Below, in pieces: positions 47,742 through 55,633 of a stretch of 64,000 nucleotides of DNA. Origin of the DNA: Fulvimarina sp040239565 (lineage in GTDB: Bacteria > Pseudomonadota > Alphaproteobacteria > Rhizobiales > Rhizobiaceae). Position 1 is the first letter of the stretch; each line of letters begins with the position of its first letter. Made by a program: the position numbers and the translations under genes. Below the pieces are notes generated by a model. It did not search any database and was not told where the DNA came from. It saw only the letters and a list, made by a program, of their open reading frames with translations. The stretch covers positions 186,001-250,000 of the forward strand of contig NZ_JBEHWS010000001.1 of the NCBI RefSeq assembly GCF_040239565.1, written 5' to 3'.

Positions 47742-48228
47742 ACGCTTTCAAACTCCTTCTTGTGTCGGGCCGCTACAGCCGCTAGACACGTCACGGCGAA
47801 CATGCCGCCGGTTTGATTCAAATCCGCCATCATGGCGAATCGACCTTGGATGCGCTGGACGTGGAGGCATGCCGCAAAACGACGATGGCTCCTGGACCGA
47901 GCTCAAAATCGTCGTCGTTTCGGATGGTTCTGCCGGCGCCCCTTTTTGCGCACGATGCGGTGCAAAAATTCGAACTGCCCGACCGTCCTTTCATATTACC
48001 CCAAAACACCCGAAATCTCAAGATTAAAGTGATTCCCGTGAGGAATTCGGCGGGCATGGAATGCCTTTCGTTTGCGGGAGCACTGCAATTCAGTGCGCTG
48101 CAGCATAAGCTGCCCTGAGTTTCCCACTTTTCCTTCCCTTTCGTCATCGAGGATTCGATCCTCGCCCTCGCTGGCGACGACACTGCGTTTGAATTGACCG
48201 GCAGCGAAACACTCGCTACCTCGACACC
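47742..48228. other. Intergenic region between carD and def
   Basis: About 490 bases between divergent genes. It must hold both promoters. Frames on either strand (for example 47813-48118 plus) have no family resemblance and no ribosome binding site, so nothing is called. Confidence 0.5.
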
Positions 48229-48750
48229 ATGACGATCAAGCCGCTCATTATTCTGCCCGATCCGGTGCTGCGGAAAGTCTCCGACCCCGTCGCACGGGTC
48301 GATGACGACCTCAAACGCTTCGCCGACGACATGCTGGAGACGATGTACGAGGCTCCCGGTATTGGGCTTGCCGCGATCCAGGTAGGCGAGCCCTTGAGGA
48401 TGCTGACGATCGACATCTCGAAGGAAGACGAGGAGAAGGAGCCGCGGGTTTATCTCAACCCGGAGGTCGTCTCGCGTTCCGACGATTTCAGCGTCTATGA
48501 GGAAGGCTGCCTCTCGATCCCGGAGTATTTCGCTGAAGTGGAGCGGCCAGCGTGCGTGACCGTTCGCTATCTGGGGCTCGACGGCGAGATGCACGAGGAG
48601 GAGGCCGATGGCCTGCTCGCCACCTGCCTGCAGCACGAGATCGACCACCTCAACGGCGTCCTCTTCATCGATTATCTCTCCAAGCTGAAGCGCGACATGG
48701 TGATCAAGAAGTTCACCAAGGCCGCCAAGACGAGGCGCGTGATGGCCTGA
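48229..48750 (+). CDS. def: Peptide deformylase
   Basis: A 173-residue metalloenzyme that removes the formyl group from nascent proteins. All three motifs are present: GIGLAAIQ (about residues 45-52), EGCLS with the metal-binding Cys94, and QHEIDHLNG with His136, Glu137 and His140. Length and order are those of type 1 enzymes. The usual neighbour fmt is not downstream; instead a convergent secreted-protein gene follows 24 bases later. Confidence 0.96.
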   Translation: MTIKPLIILPDPVLRKVSDPVARVDDDLKRFADDMLETMYEAPGIGLAAIQVGEPLRMLTIDISKEDEEKEPRVYLNPEVVSRSDDFSVYEEGCLSIPEYFAEVERPACVTVRYLGLDGEMHEEEADGLLATCLQHEIDHLNGVLFIDYLSKLKRDMVIKKFTKAAKTRRVMA

Positions 48751-48774
48751 CCGTCCAACGGACGTCCGGTCGCG

Positions 48775-49401
48775 CTACTCGACGATCCGGCAGATGCGCA
48801 GAGCCTCGTCGTCGCTCCAGTCCTCGAACGGTATGCGCGCGGCCTCGAAGGTGACCGCCTCTCCGTTCAGAACACCTTTGCCCGAGAAGAAGTTGAGGTC
48901 GCAGCTTACCGGCTCATCATCCTGCAGCTTGTCATAGGCATCATGGGTGAAGCCGGCGACGCGGAAACGGCCATCCCTGTAGGCGAGCGTTACCTTCTGT
49001 TCCCACGCATGGCGGCCGATGCCGATATTCTCGGTCTCGATCCTTAGCGAACCGCTGGACATTGCGGTGAGGCGCGGCACCTGGCCGGCCATCAACGGCC
49101 GTGCGCCCCAGGCCGCTCCCCGGCGATGAAGGGCGAGGCCGAGCTTGCCGGGCGGCGTCTCTTCGCCTGCGCCTTCGAGGAAGATGTAGAGGTCGGAGTC
49201 GATGGCATCCTCGTCCGAGGAAAGGACGATCATCGCCGCATCGGGCGCGCCATTGCCGTCGAAATCGCCGGTCGCGACCGCGACGATGTCGTCGGGCGCG
49301 AAGGTGCCGGCACCCCCTTGCGCGAGGGCCGGACGGAGGAGCGAGGCGACACAACCGAGAGCGAATATGAGCGCAGCAAAGCGGGCGATCGGGAGCGGCA
49401 T
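48775..49401 (-). CDS. Secreted protein with FG-GAP/EF-hand-like repeat, unknown function
   Basis: A 208-residue protein with a signal peptide (MPLPIARFAALIFALGCVAS, cleavage near residue 27). The segment DDIVAVATGDFDGNGAPDAA has the DxDxNGxxD calcium-binding pattern of FG-GAP/VCBS repeats and is followed by a beta-rich domain of unknown class. Two cysteines (VSCDLN and RICRIV) near the C-terminus could form a disulfide in the periplasm. It is convergent with def. No enzymatic motif is seen. Confidence 0.72.
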   Translation of the reverse strand: MPLPIARFAALIFALGCVASLLRPALAQGGAGTFAPDDIVAVATGDFDGNGAPDAAMIVLSSDEDAIDSDLYIFLEGAGEETPPGKLGLALHRRGAAWGARPLMAGQVPRLTAMSSGSLRIETENIGIGRHAWEQKVTLAYRDGRFRVAGFTHDAYDKLQDDEPVSCDLNFFSGKGVLNGEAVTFEAARIPFEDWSDDEALRICRIVE

Positions 49402-49664
49402 CTGTTTTGATCCTCTGTGGAGAAAGACCGCGCGACTGGCGTCGCGCAGTCGAATCTACGCTCATCCTTCACCGGAAAACGCGAAAGTGAAAGCCGTCCC
49501 TTGCTCACGGGCCGACCTCGGGCGTAGAAATCGCAGAAAGAGAAGGAATGGGCGCTGTCCTGGCCGGCCCACCGTTCACTCATCCAATCGATGACACGAC
49601 AGCTCTCCGCAGCGTTTCGGCACTTTGCCGCGACCAGGAGCACAGCCATGGGACACGCCGCCCG

Positions 49665-50906
49665 ATGACGACGCCTTCGACTGCCAGCGCCTCTTCCGAA
49701 ACACGCCTCGCCACCATTCTCGCGATCTCCGCCGGTTGCCTGATCGCTCTTCTCACCTTCGGCCCGCGTTCGGCGGTCGGCTTCTTCCAGCTGCCGATGA
49801 TCACCGACCGCAGCTGGACGCGCGAGGACTTCGCGCTCGCCATTGCGATCCAGAATCTCTTCTGGGGGGCGGGCCAGCCGATTTTCGGCGCTATCGCCGA
49901 CAAGTTCGGCACGGCGAAGGTTCTCGTTCTCTCCGGGATACTCTACGCCTCCGGCCTCGCGCTGACCGCGATCGGCGAGGCTCCGATCTGGCTCATCATC
50001 GGGCAGGGGCTGCTCGTTGGCCTCGGCGTCGCGGCCGGCTCGTTCGGCATCGTACTCGCGGCCTTTGCGCGGCGCGTGACGCCCGAGCAGCGCAGCTTCG
50101 TCTTCGGTCTCGGCACGGCGGCGGGCTCGGCCGGCATGTTCATCTTCGCGCCTTTCACGCGCGGGCTGATCGACGCCTTCGGCTGGGTCGACGCGCTCTT
50201 CATCATGGCCGGCACCATGCTGATCATTCCGCTCCTTGCCATCGCGCTGAGGGGCGCGCCCAAGGTGGGATCGGCGCTCTCGACGAACGAGATCGAGCAG
50301 ACCATGGGAGAGGCCCTGCGCGAAGCCTTCGCGACGCGCAGCTACGTGCTGCTGACAAGCGGCTTCTTCGTCTGCGGTTTCCAGGTGGCCTTCATCACCG
50401 CGCATTATCCGGCCTTCCTCGCCGACCGGGGGATCGATCCCTATTGGGCGGTGGTCGGCATGGCGCTGATCGGCTTCTTCAACATCATCGGATCGCTGGG
50501 CTCGGGTGTGATCGGACAGCGCAGCCCCAAACCCGCCCTCCTCGCCCTGATCTATATCGGGCGCTCGATCGCGGTGACGGCGTTCCTTCTCATGCCGATC
50601 ACGCCGACGAGCGTCGTCATCTTCTCGATGGTCATGGGTGTTCTCTGGCTCTCCACCGTGCCGCCGACAAACGCGCTCGTCGCGATCATGTTCGGCACGA
50701 AATATCTCGGGCTCCTGGGTGGGGCGGTGTTTTTCTCTCACCAGGTCGGCTCATTCCTCGGCGTCTGGCTGGGCGGCTATCTGCGCGAGACCTACGGAAG
50801 CTATGATCCCGTCTGGTGGCTCGGCGTCGCTCTCGGCATTTTCGCGGCGATCGTCCATTGGCCGATCGAGGAAAAGGCGGCGCCGAGACTGAATCCGGCG
50901 AGCTGA
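49665..50906 (+). CDS. Major facilitator superfamily transporter
   Basis: A 413-residue, twelve-helix transporter of the oxalate/formate antiporter-like MFS group. The loop between helices 2 and 3 reads GAIADKFGTAKVLVLSG, the MFS A-like motif, and helix 5 has GTAAGSAGMFIFAP. The N-terminal RSAVGFFQLPMITDRSWTRE resembles monocarboxylate-type members. The substrate is not known. ATG 49665 is preferred; an extension to 49548 adds 39 non-homologous residues. Confidence 0.87.
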   Translation: MTTPSTASASSETRLATILAISAGCLIALLTFGPRSAVGFFQLPMITDRSWTREDFALAIAIQNLFWGAGQPIFGAIADKFGTAKVLVLSGILYASGLALTAIGEAPIWLIIGQGLLVGLGVAAGSFGIVLAAFARRVTPEQRSFVFGLGTAAGSAGMFIFAPFTRGLIDAFGWVDALFIMAGTMLIIPLLAIALRGAPKVGSALSTNEIEQTMGEALREAFATRSYVLLTSGFFVCGFQVAFITAHYPAFLADRGIDPYWAVVGMALIGFFNIIGSLGSGVIGQRSPKPALLALIYIGRSIAVTAFLLMPITPTSVVIFSMVMGVLWLSTVPPTNALVAIMFGTKYLGLLGGAVFFSHQVGSFLGVWLGGYLRETYGSYDPVWWLGVALGIFAAIVHWPIEEKAAPRLNPAS

Positions 50907-50920
50907 ACATATGCTGGCGA

Positions 50921-51841
50921 ATGGTTGAAGGGCATGGAGATAAGAGCCGTCGGACCGCTTTGATCGCTACTTTGATCGTCGTCGGATCGGGTGCTCTCTG
51001 GGGCTTTTATTGGTATCCTGTCCGTCGGCTCGACGCATTCGGGATGAGCGGGGCCTGGGGTTCGCTTGCGATCGTCTCCTCCGCCGCGATGCTGCTTCTC
51101 CCCGTCGCTGTCCGGCGGCGGCACTGCCTCATGCGTGCGGGCCTGCCGGCAGTGGCGTCGATCGCGATCGGCGGGGCGGCCTTCGCCTTCTATTCCGTCG
51201 GTTTCGTCTACGGCCGGGTCGCGATCATCATCCTGCTCTTCTTCCTGACACCGGTCTGGAGCACGTTGATTGGCCGCTTCGTCATGGGATGGCCGATAAC
51301 GGGGCTGCGCATCGCGGCGATCGCCACAGGGCTCGCAGGTCTCGGTATCATGCTCGGGGCGGAAGGTGAGGTTCCGATCCCGCGCGGCACGGGGGAATGG
51401 CTGGCGCTCGTCTCCGGCATCCTCTGGTCGATTGCGACGACAGGCATGCGAGCGAATGCGCCGCTCGGCCCTGCGGAATCGGCCTTTGTCTTCGCCCTAG
51501 GGGCAACCATCGGCGCGACTCTTCTCGCACCCGCGCTCGAACCGTTCCCGTCCGACATCAATGGTGATGAAGTCGTTATGGCGATTGGATGGGCTGTCTT
51601 CGCCGGAGTTCTCTGGTGGGCCCTCTCCATGGCGGCTCTCATCTGGGCGGCGTCGCGGCTGGAGCCCGCGCGTGTCGGCATTCTCCTGATGGCGGAGGTC
51701 CTCGTCGGCGCGCTTTCCGCCGCATGGATCGCGGGCGAAGCGCTTGGCACCCTGGAACTTGCGGGTGGGGCGCTGGTGCTGATCGCCGGTATTCTGGAAG
51801 TTTGGCCGAGGAAAGAGGAGCTTCAGCCGTCGTCGGGGTGA
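50921..51841 (+). CDS. DMT/EamA family transporter
   Basis: A 306-residue membrane protein with ten hydrophobic segments and two EamA-type halves (about residues 12-140 and 155-300), the organisation of drug/metabolite exporters. It starts 14 bases after the MFS gene and is probably cotranscribed. Characteristic features are GSGALWGFYWYPVRRLD at the start and LEPARVGILLMAEVLVGALS in the ninth helix region. The exported compound is unknown. It is convergent with and overlaps the thioesterase gene end by 19 bases. Confidence 0.85.
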   Translation: MVEGHGDKSRRTALIATLIVVGSGALWGFYWYPVRRLDAFGMSGAWGSLAIVSSAAMLLLPVAVRRRHCLMRAGLPAVASIAIGGAAFAFYSVGFVYGRVAIIILLFFLTPVWSTLIGRFVMGWPITGLRIAAIATGLAGLGIMLGAEGEVPIPRGTGEWLALVSGILWSIATTGMRANAPLGPAESAFVFALGATIGATLLAPALEPFPSDINGDEVVMAIGWAVFAGVLWWALSMAALIWAASRLEPARVGILLMAEVLVGALSAAWIAGEALGTLELAGGALVLIAGILEVWPRKEELQPSSG

Positions 51842-52266
51842 TAGCGGAGCAGCACTTCGCGCACCGCTTTGGGGATCGCGCACGATTTGTGGGACCTGGC
51901 CTCCACAAACACCTCGACAGTCCGATAAATCGCGTGGACCTCGCCCGTGCGGTACGTCCCGAGTGTCAGCTCCAGCGTGACACTCTTGCCGCCGATGCGG
52001 GCGATCATGCCATTGATCCACGTGCAGTCGCCGGCAAGCAGCTCCTGGCGGAATTCGGTCTCAGCCTTCAACGTGACCGTGTGGATGCCGTGGCTTTCCG
52101 TCAGCGCTCTCATACTGAGCCCCGTCTTTTCCCAGAAGAGAAACGAGGCGTCGTCGAAGACTGGCGCGTACCAGCGCACGTTCATGTGCCCGAACTGGTC
52201 GAGATGCCATGGATGGACGACCGAGCCGCCAAGATCGATGCCGCTGCTTCCGGTGTTTTCCGACAT
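51823..52266 (-). CDS. Acyl-CoA thioesterase, 4-hydroxybenzoyl-CoA thioesterase fold
   Basis: A 147-residue hotdog-fold protein. The catalytic-helix motif HLDQFGHMNVRWYAPVFDDA contains the aspartate, histidine and asparagine typical of YbgC/4HBT-type thioesterases acting on acyl-CoA or acyl-ACP. GGGGAGG six bases before ATG 52266 sets the start; ATG 52272 sits directly on that site. It lies downstream of recO in the prfC-recO direction and overlaps the DMT gene at its 3' end. Confidence 0.84.
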   Translation of the reverse strand: MSENTGSSGIDLGGSVVHPWHLDQFGHMNVRWYAPVFDDASFLFWEKTGLSMRALTESHGIHTVTLKAETEFRQELLAGDCTWINGMIARIGGKSVTLELTLGTYRTGEVHAIYRTVEVFVEARSHKSCAIPKAVREVLLRYHPDDG

Positions 52267-52297
52267 TGTCATCCTCCCCAATCGTCTGAGGACAAGC

Positions 52298-53023
52298 CTA
52301 ACCTGAAGCGCTCGCCGCCGAAACGAAGCTTGTCCGTGCGAGCGGTTCGTCGAGGCCGCGCGGCTCGTAGACGTGGCGGGCGAGGAAATAGCGGGTGAGG
52401 GCAAAGCCGGTTTTCAGGGTTTCGCCATCTGCCGCGCGATCGGTCTCGGTGAGAAAAGCGGGGAGGGCGAGAAGTTTATCGCGATAGGGTTCGCCCGGTT
52501 CGCGGCTTACCGCGCGGCCGCTCTTCGGCGAAACGTAGATGAGATTGTCTCTCGTTCCGGTTGCTGCGCATTGCGCCAGATCGAGACCGAAGCCGAGTTC
52601 TTCCAGAACCGCAAGCTCGAAGCGGAGCATGAGTTCACCTGCTGTCAGGCGATCCGCATTCAGATTTTCCAGAAGCACGATCAGCCCGTCATGCAGACGC
52701 GGATGCGGGTCGCGCTCGGGGAGAAGTCGCAGATGGCTCGCCGCGAGCTGCACGCCGTGGAGCCCGACGGCGCTCTCCATCAGCCCGCCCGCGCGGGAAA
52801 GGACGGGCTCAAGCGCGAAGGCCCCCATATGCTCGTCGAGCCGCGCCCGCCAATGCGCCATCACCGAATTGCCGGGCTGAAGCACTGGCCGCATCGACTT
52901 TGACCGCCCGCCACGCACGAGACCCAAATGTCGCCCACGCGATCGTGTCATCAGTTCGGCGATGACGCTGGTCTCGCCGTGCCGGCGGACACCGAGAACG
53001 ATGCCTTCCTCACGCCATTCCAT
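52298..53023 (-). CDS. recO: DNA repair protein RecO
   Basis: A 241-residue recombination mediator that helps load RecA at gaps with RecF and RecR. It begins with the OB-fold strand EWREEGIVLGVRRHGETSVI and the GRHLGLVRGGRSK loop; the helical domain contains FELAVLEELGFGLDLAQCAA with CAATG. A zinc-finger set of four cysteines is not complete, as in other alphaproteobacterial RecO. It lies 12 bases after prfC, not beside era. Confidence 0.92.
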   Translation of the reverse strand: MEWREEGIVLGVRRHGETSVIAELMTRSRGRHLGLVRGGRSKSMRPVLQPGNSVMAHWRARLDEHMGAFALEPVLSRAGGLMESAVGLHGVQLAASHLRLLPERDPHPRLHDGLIVLLENLNADRLTAGELMLRFELAVLEELGFGLDLAQCAATGTRDNLIYVSPKSGRAVSREPGEPYRDKLLALPAFLTETDRAADGETLKTGFALTRYFLARHVYEPRGLDEPLARTSFVSAASASG

Positions 53024-53035
53024 GGGCTGCCGCCC

Positions 53036-54655
53036 TTATTGCTGCACGATCTCGCGCGTCGCGTCGAAGGCGATGTCCTTGTTGCGCTCCATGATGTAGC
53101 GCAGGTCCCAGTCGTCGCGGCAGAGATAGACCGGCCGGTCGTCGCGGTCGCGGACGATCTGGTTGGTGTTGTCCTTGATGAACTGCTTGAGCGTCTGCTC
53201 GTTCGCGCAGCGGATCCAGCGCGCGACATTGTACTGCACCGGCTCGAAGGTGACATCCGCCTTGTACTCGCCCGAGATGCGAGAGGCGAGAACGTCCAGC
53301 TGCAGCGGCCCGACGACGCCGACGATCCAGTCCGATCCGATGGTCGGTCGGAACACCTGGACGAGGCCCTCCTGCGCAAGGTCTTCGAGCCCCCGGCGCA
53401 GCTGCTTCATTTTCATCGTATCTTCGAGGCGCACGCGGCGCAGCACTTCCGGCGCGAAGGCGGGAAGGCCGGTGAAGCGGAAGGTCTCTCCCTCGGTCAG
53501 CGTGTCGCCCACCTGGAGGGTGCCGTGGTTCGGAATACCGATCACGTCGCCGGCATAGGCTTCCTCGGTAAGCGAGCGCTCCTGCGCCACGAAATAGATC
53601 GGATTCGACACTGCGATCGCCTTGCCCGAGCGCACATGGTCGAGCTTCATGCCGCGCTTGAAATGGCCCGAGCAGAACCGAACGAAGGCGACGCGGTCCC
53701 GGTGCTTGGGGTCCATGTTCGCCTGCACCTTGAACACGAAGCCGGAGACCTTTTCACCCGATGGATCGATCGGACCCTTGTCGGAGGGCTGCGGCCGCGG
53801 CTCGGGCGCATGGGCGGCGATGAGGTCCATCAGCCGGTCGACGGCGAAGTTTTCGAGCGCGGAGCCGAAGACCACCGGCGTCAGATGGCCGTCACGATAG
53901 CTCTGGGCGTCGAAACTGGCATAGCCTTCCGCCGCGAGCTCGGCCGCCTCGCGAAAGCCGGAATAGGTGTCGGCTCCGAGAGCCTGTTCCAGCGCCGGAT
54001 CATCAAGCCCATCGTCGAAATGCTTGGTTCCGTCGCCCTTTGCCGAGATGAAATCGTGTTCGGCGAGATCGTACACGCCTTTGAAGAGCCCGCCCTGACC
54101 CACCGGCCAGACCATGGGCGCGACGTCCATCGCGAGCTGCTCCTCGATCTCGTCGAGGAGTTCGAACGGATCGCGGCCCTCGCGGTCGATCTTGTTGACG
54201 AAGGTGATGATGGGGATGTCGCGCAGGCGGCAGATCTCGAAGAGCTTGCGCGTCTGGCCCTCGATGCCCTTTGCCGCGTCGATCACCATGATCGCGGAGT
54301 CGACGGCAGTCAGTGTCCGATAGGTGTCCTCGGAAAAGTCGCTATGGCCCGGCGTATCGAGGAGGTTGAAGTTGATGCCGTCCTTCTGGAACGTCATCAC
54401 CGAGGAGGTGACCGAGATGCCGCGATCCTTCTCGATGCCCATCCAATCGGATTTCGCCCGCGCCTTGTTGCCCTTGGCGCGCACCGCGCCCGCCATCTCG
54501 ATCGCGCCACCGGTGAGCAGCAGCTTTTCCGTCAGCGTCGTCTTACCGGCGTCCGGATGCGAGATGATCGCGAAGGTTCGGCGGTTGGAAAAGCTGAACT
54601 TTGCGGAAGCCGCAGGGATCGGCTTTTCTTCGGCCTCGAGGGCAAGGCTGCTCAT
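53036..54655 (-). CDS. prfC: Peptide chain release factor 3
   Basis: A 539-residue translational GTPase that recycles RF1/RF2 and aids quality control. G1 is SHPDAGKTTLTE (about residues 35-46), G3 is DTPGHSDFSEDTYRTL, G4 is NKIDREGRDPFE, and the switch region DRGISVTSSVM is intact. Domains II and III follow (FVFKVQANMDPKHRDRVAFV, VGPLQLDVLASR). It is divergent from lexA and leads a run of minus-strand genes including recO. Confidence 0.96.
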   Translation of the reverse strand: MSSLALEAEEKPIPAASAKFSFSNRRTFAIISHPDAGKTTLTEKLLLTGGAIEMAGAVRAKGNKARAKSDWMGIEKDRGISVTSSVMTFQKDGINFNLLDTPGHSDFSEDTYRTLTAVDSAIMVIDAAKGIEGQTRKLFEICRLRDIPIITFVNKIDREGRDPFELLDEIEEQLAMDVAPMVWPVGQGGLFKGVYDLAEHDFISAKGDGTKHFDDGLDDPALEQALGADTYSGFREAAELAAEGYASFDAQSYRDGHLTPVVFGSALENFAVDRLMDLIAAHAPEPRPQPSDKGPIDPSGEKVSGFVFKVQANMDPKHRDRVAFVRFCSGHFKRGMKLDHVRSGKAIAVSNPIYFVAQERSLTEEAYAGDVIGIPNHGTLQVGDTLTEGETFRFTGLPAFAPEVLRRVRLEDTMKMKQLRRGLEDLAQEGLVQVFRPTIGSDWIVGVVGPLQLDVLASRISGEYKADVTFEPVQYNVARWIRCANEQTLKQFIKDNTNQIVRDRDDRPVYLCRDDWDLRYIMERNKDIAFDATREIVQQ

Positions 54656-54840
54656 GGCGGGCTTTCTTCAGGTGCTCGAACGTCGATAAGCGCCCTTCTC
54701 GCCAAGAAAAACGGCGCATCTGTGGGGCGGTATCACGCATCAATGTACGATGACTCGCATGTCGCACAAGCCGCCGTCTTGCGAAACAGGCCAGATGAGG
54801 CTTTTCCTGATTCCCGATTCGTTCCGATTCGGCTCTTGCG

Positions 54841-54855
54841 GAACACAATAAGAAC
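54841..54855 (+). promoter_or_regulatory. LexA box 1 upstream of lexA
   Basis: GAAC-N7-GAAC is a perfect LexA site (in its reverse reading) 43 bases upstream of the lexA ATG. It implies autoregulation. Confidence 0.85.
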
Positions 54856-54865
54856 ATATAGGCTT

Positions 54866-54880
54866 GTTCAGGATTTGTTT
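54866..54880 (+). promoter_or_regulatory. LexA box 2 upstream of lexA
   Basis: GTTC-N7-GTTT differs from the alphaproteobacterial consensus by one base. It lies 10 bases after box 1 and 17 bases before the lexA start codon, giving a probable double operator. Confidence 0.6.
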
Positions 54881-54897
54881 TGGAGGCGCCGAGACGC

Positions 54898-55614
54898 ATG
54901 CTGACGCGCAAGCAGCACGAACTTCTCAAATTTATCGACGCTCGGCTCAACGAGACCGGTGTTCCGCCGTCCTTCGACGAAATGAAGGACGCGCTGGAGT
55001 TGAAGTCGAAATCGGGCATCCATCGCCTGATCACCGCGCTGGAAGAGCGCGGCTTCATCCGCCGGCTGCCGAATCGGGCACGAGCTCTCGAAGTCCTCAA
55101 GCTCCCGGATGCGATGCGCAGGCCGGAGCCGCAACAGCCTGCCCAGCGCGGCTTCAAGCCAAGCGTCATCGAGGGTTCGAAAGGCCAGCCGGCGAAGCCG
55201 CGCGGCGGTTCGGAAGACGGCGCAGCGAACGAAAATATCTCGATTCCGGTCATGGGCCGGATTGCTGCCGGTGTTCCGATCTCGGCGATCCAGCACAACA
55301 CCCATTCGATCTCGATCCCGCCCGACATGATCATGGGCGGTGAGCACTATGCCCTTGAGGTGAAGGGCGACTCGATGGTCGAGGCGGGCATTCTCGACGG
55401 CGATACGGTTGTGATCCGCCGCGGCGACACCGCCATTCCCGGCGAGATCGTCGTGGCCCTCGTCGATGACGAGGAGGCGACGCTCAAACGCTTCCGCAAG
55501 AAGGGCGACACGATCGCGCTGGAAGCGGCAAATCCAGCCTATGAGACGCGGATCTTCGGCGCCGACCGGGTGCGTGTGCAGGGTAAGCTCGTCGGGCTGA
55601 TCCGGCGGTACTGA
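54898..55614 (+). CDS. lexA: SOS repressor LexA
   Basis: A 238-residue repressor-protease. The N-terminal winged helix reads MLTRKQHELLKFIDARLNET and SKSGIHRLITALEERGFIRR. The self-cleavage site is Ala124-Gly125 in RIAAGVPI; the catalytic dyad is Ser159 (GDSMVEAG) and Lys197 (TLKRFRKKG). ATG 54898 follows TTGGAGG. Two LexA boxes lie in its own promoter and another before imuA in this window, so the SOS circuit is visible here. Confidence 0.96.
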   Translation: MLTRKQHELLKFIDARLNETGVPPSFDEMKDALELKSKSGIHRLITALEERGFIRRLPNRARALEVLKLPDAMRRPEPQQPAQRGFKPSVIEGSKGQPAKPRGGSEDGAANENISIPVMGRIAAGVPISAIQHNTHSISIPPDMIMGGEHYALEVKGDSMVEAGILDGDTVVIRRGDTAIPGEIVVALVDDEEATLKRFRKKGDTIALEAANPAYETRIFGADRVRVQGKLVGLIRRY

Positions 55615-55633
55615 TCTCGGGCTGAGCGGCACG

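Noticed and set aside
49230..50741. 503-codon minus-strand open frame opposite the MFS gene
   Set aside because: Highly charged antisense of a twelve-helix transporter; no domain recognised.
52928..54904. 658-codon plus-strand open frame opposite prfC
   Set aside because: prfC has all GTPase motifs on the minus strand; the long open antisense frame follows from GC-rich codon usage.
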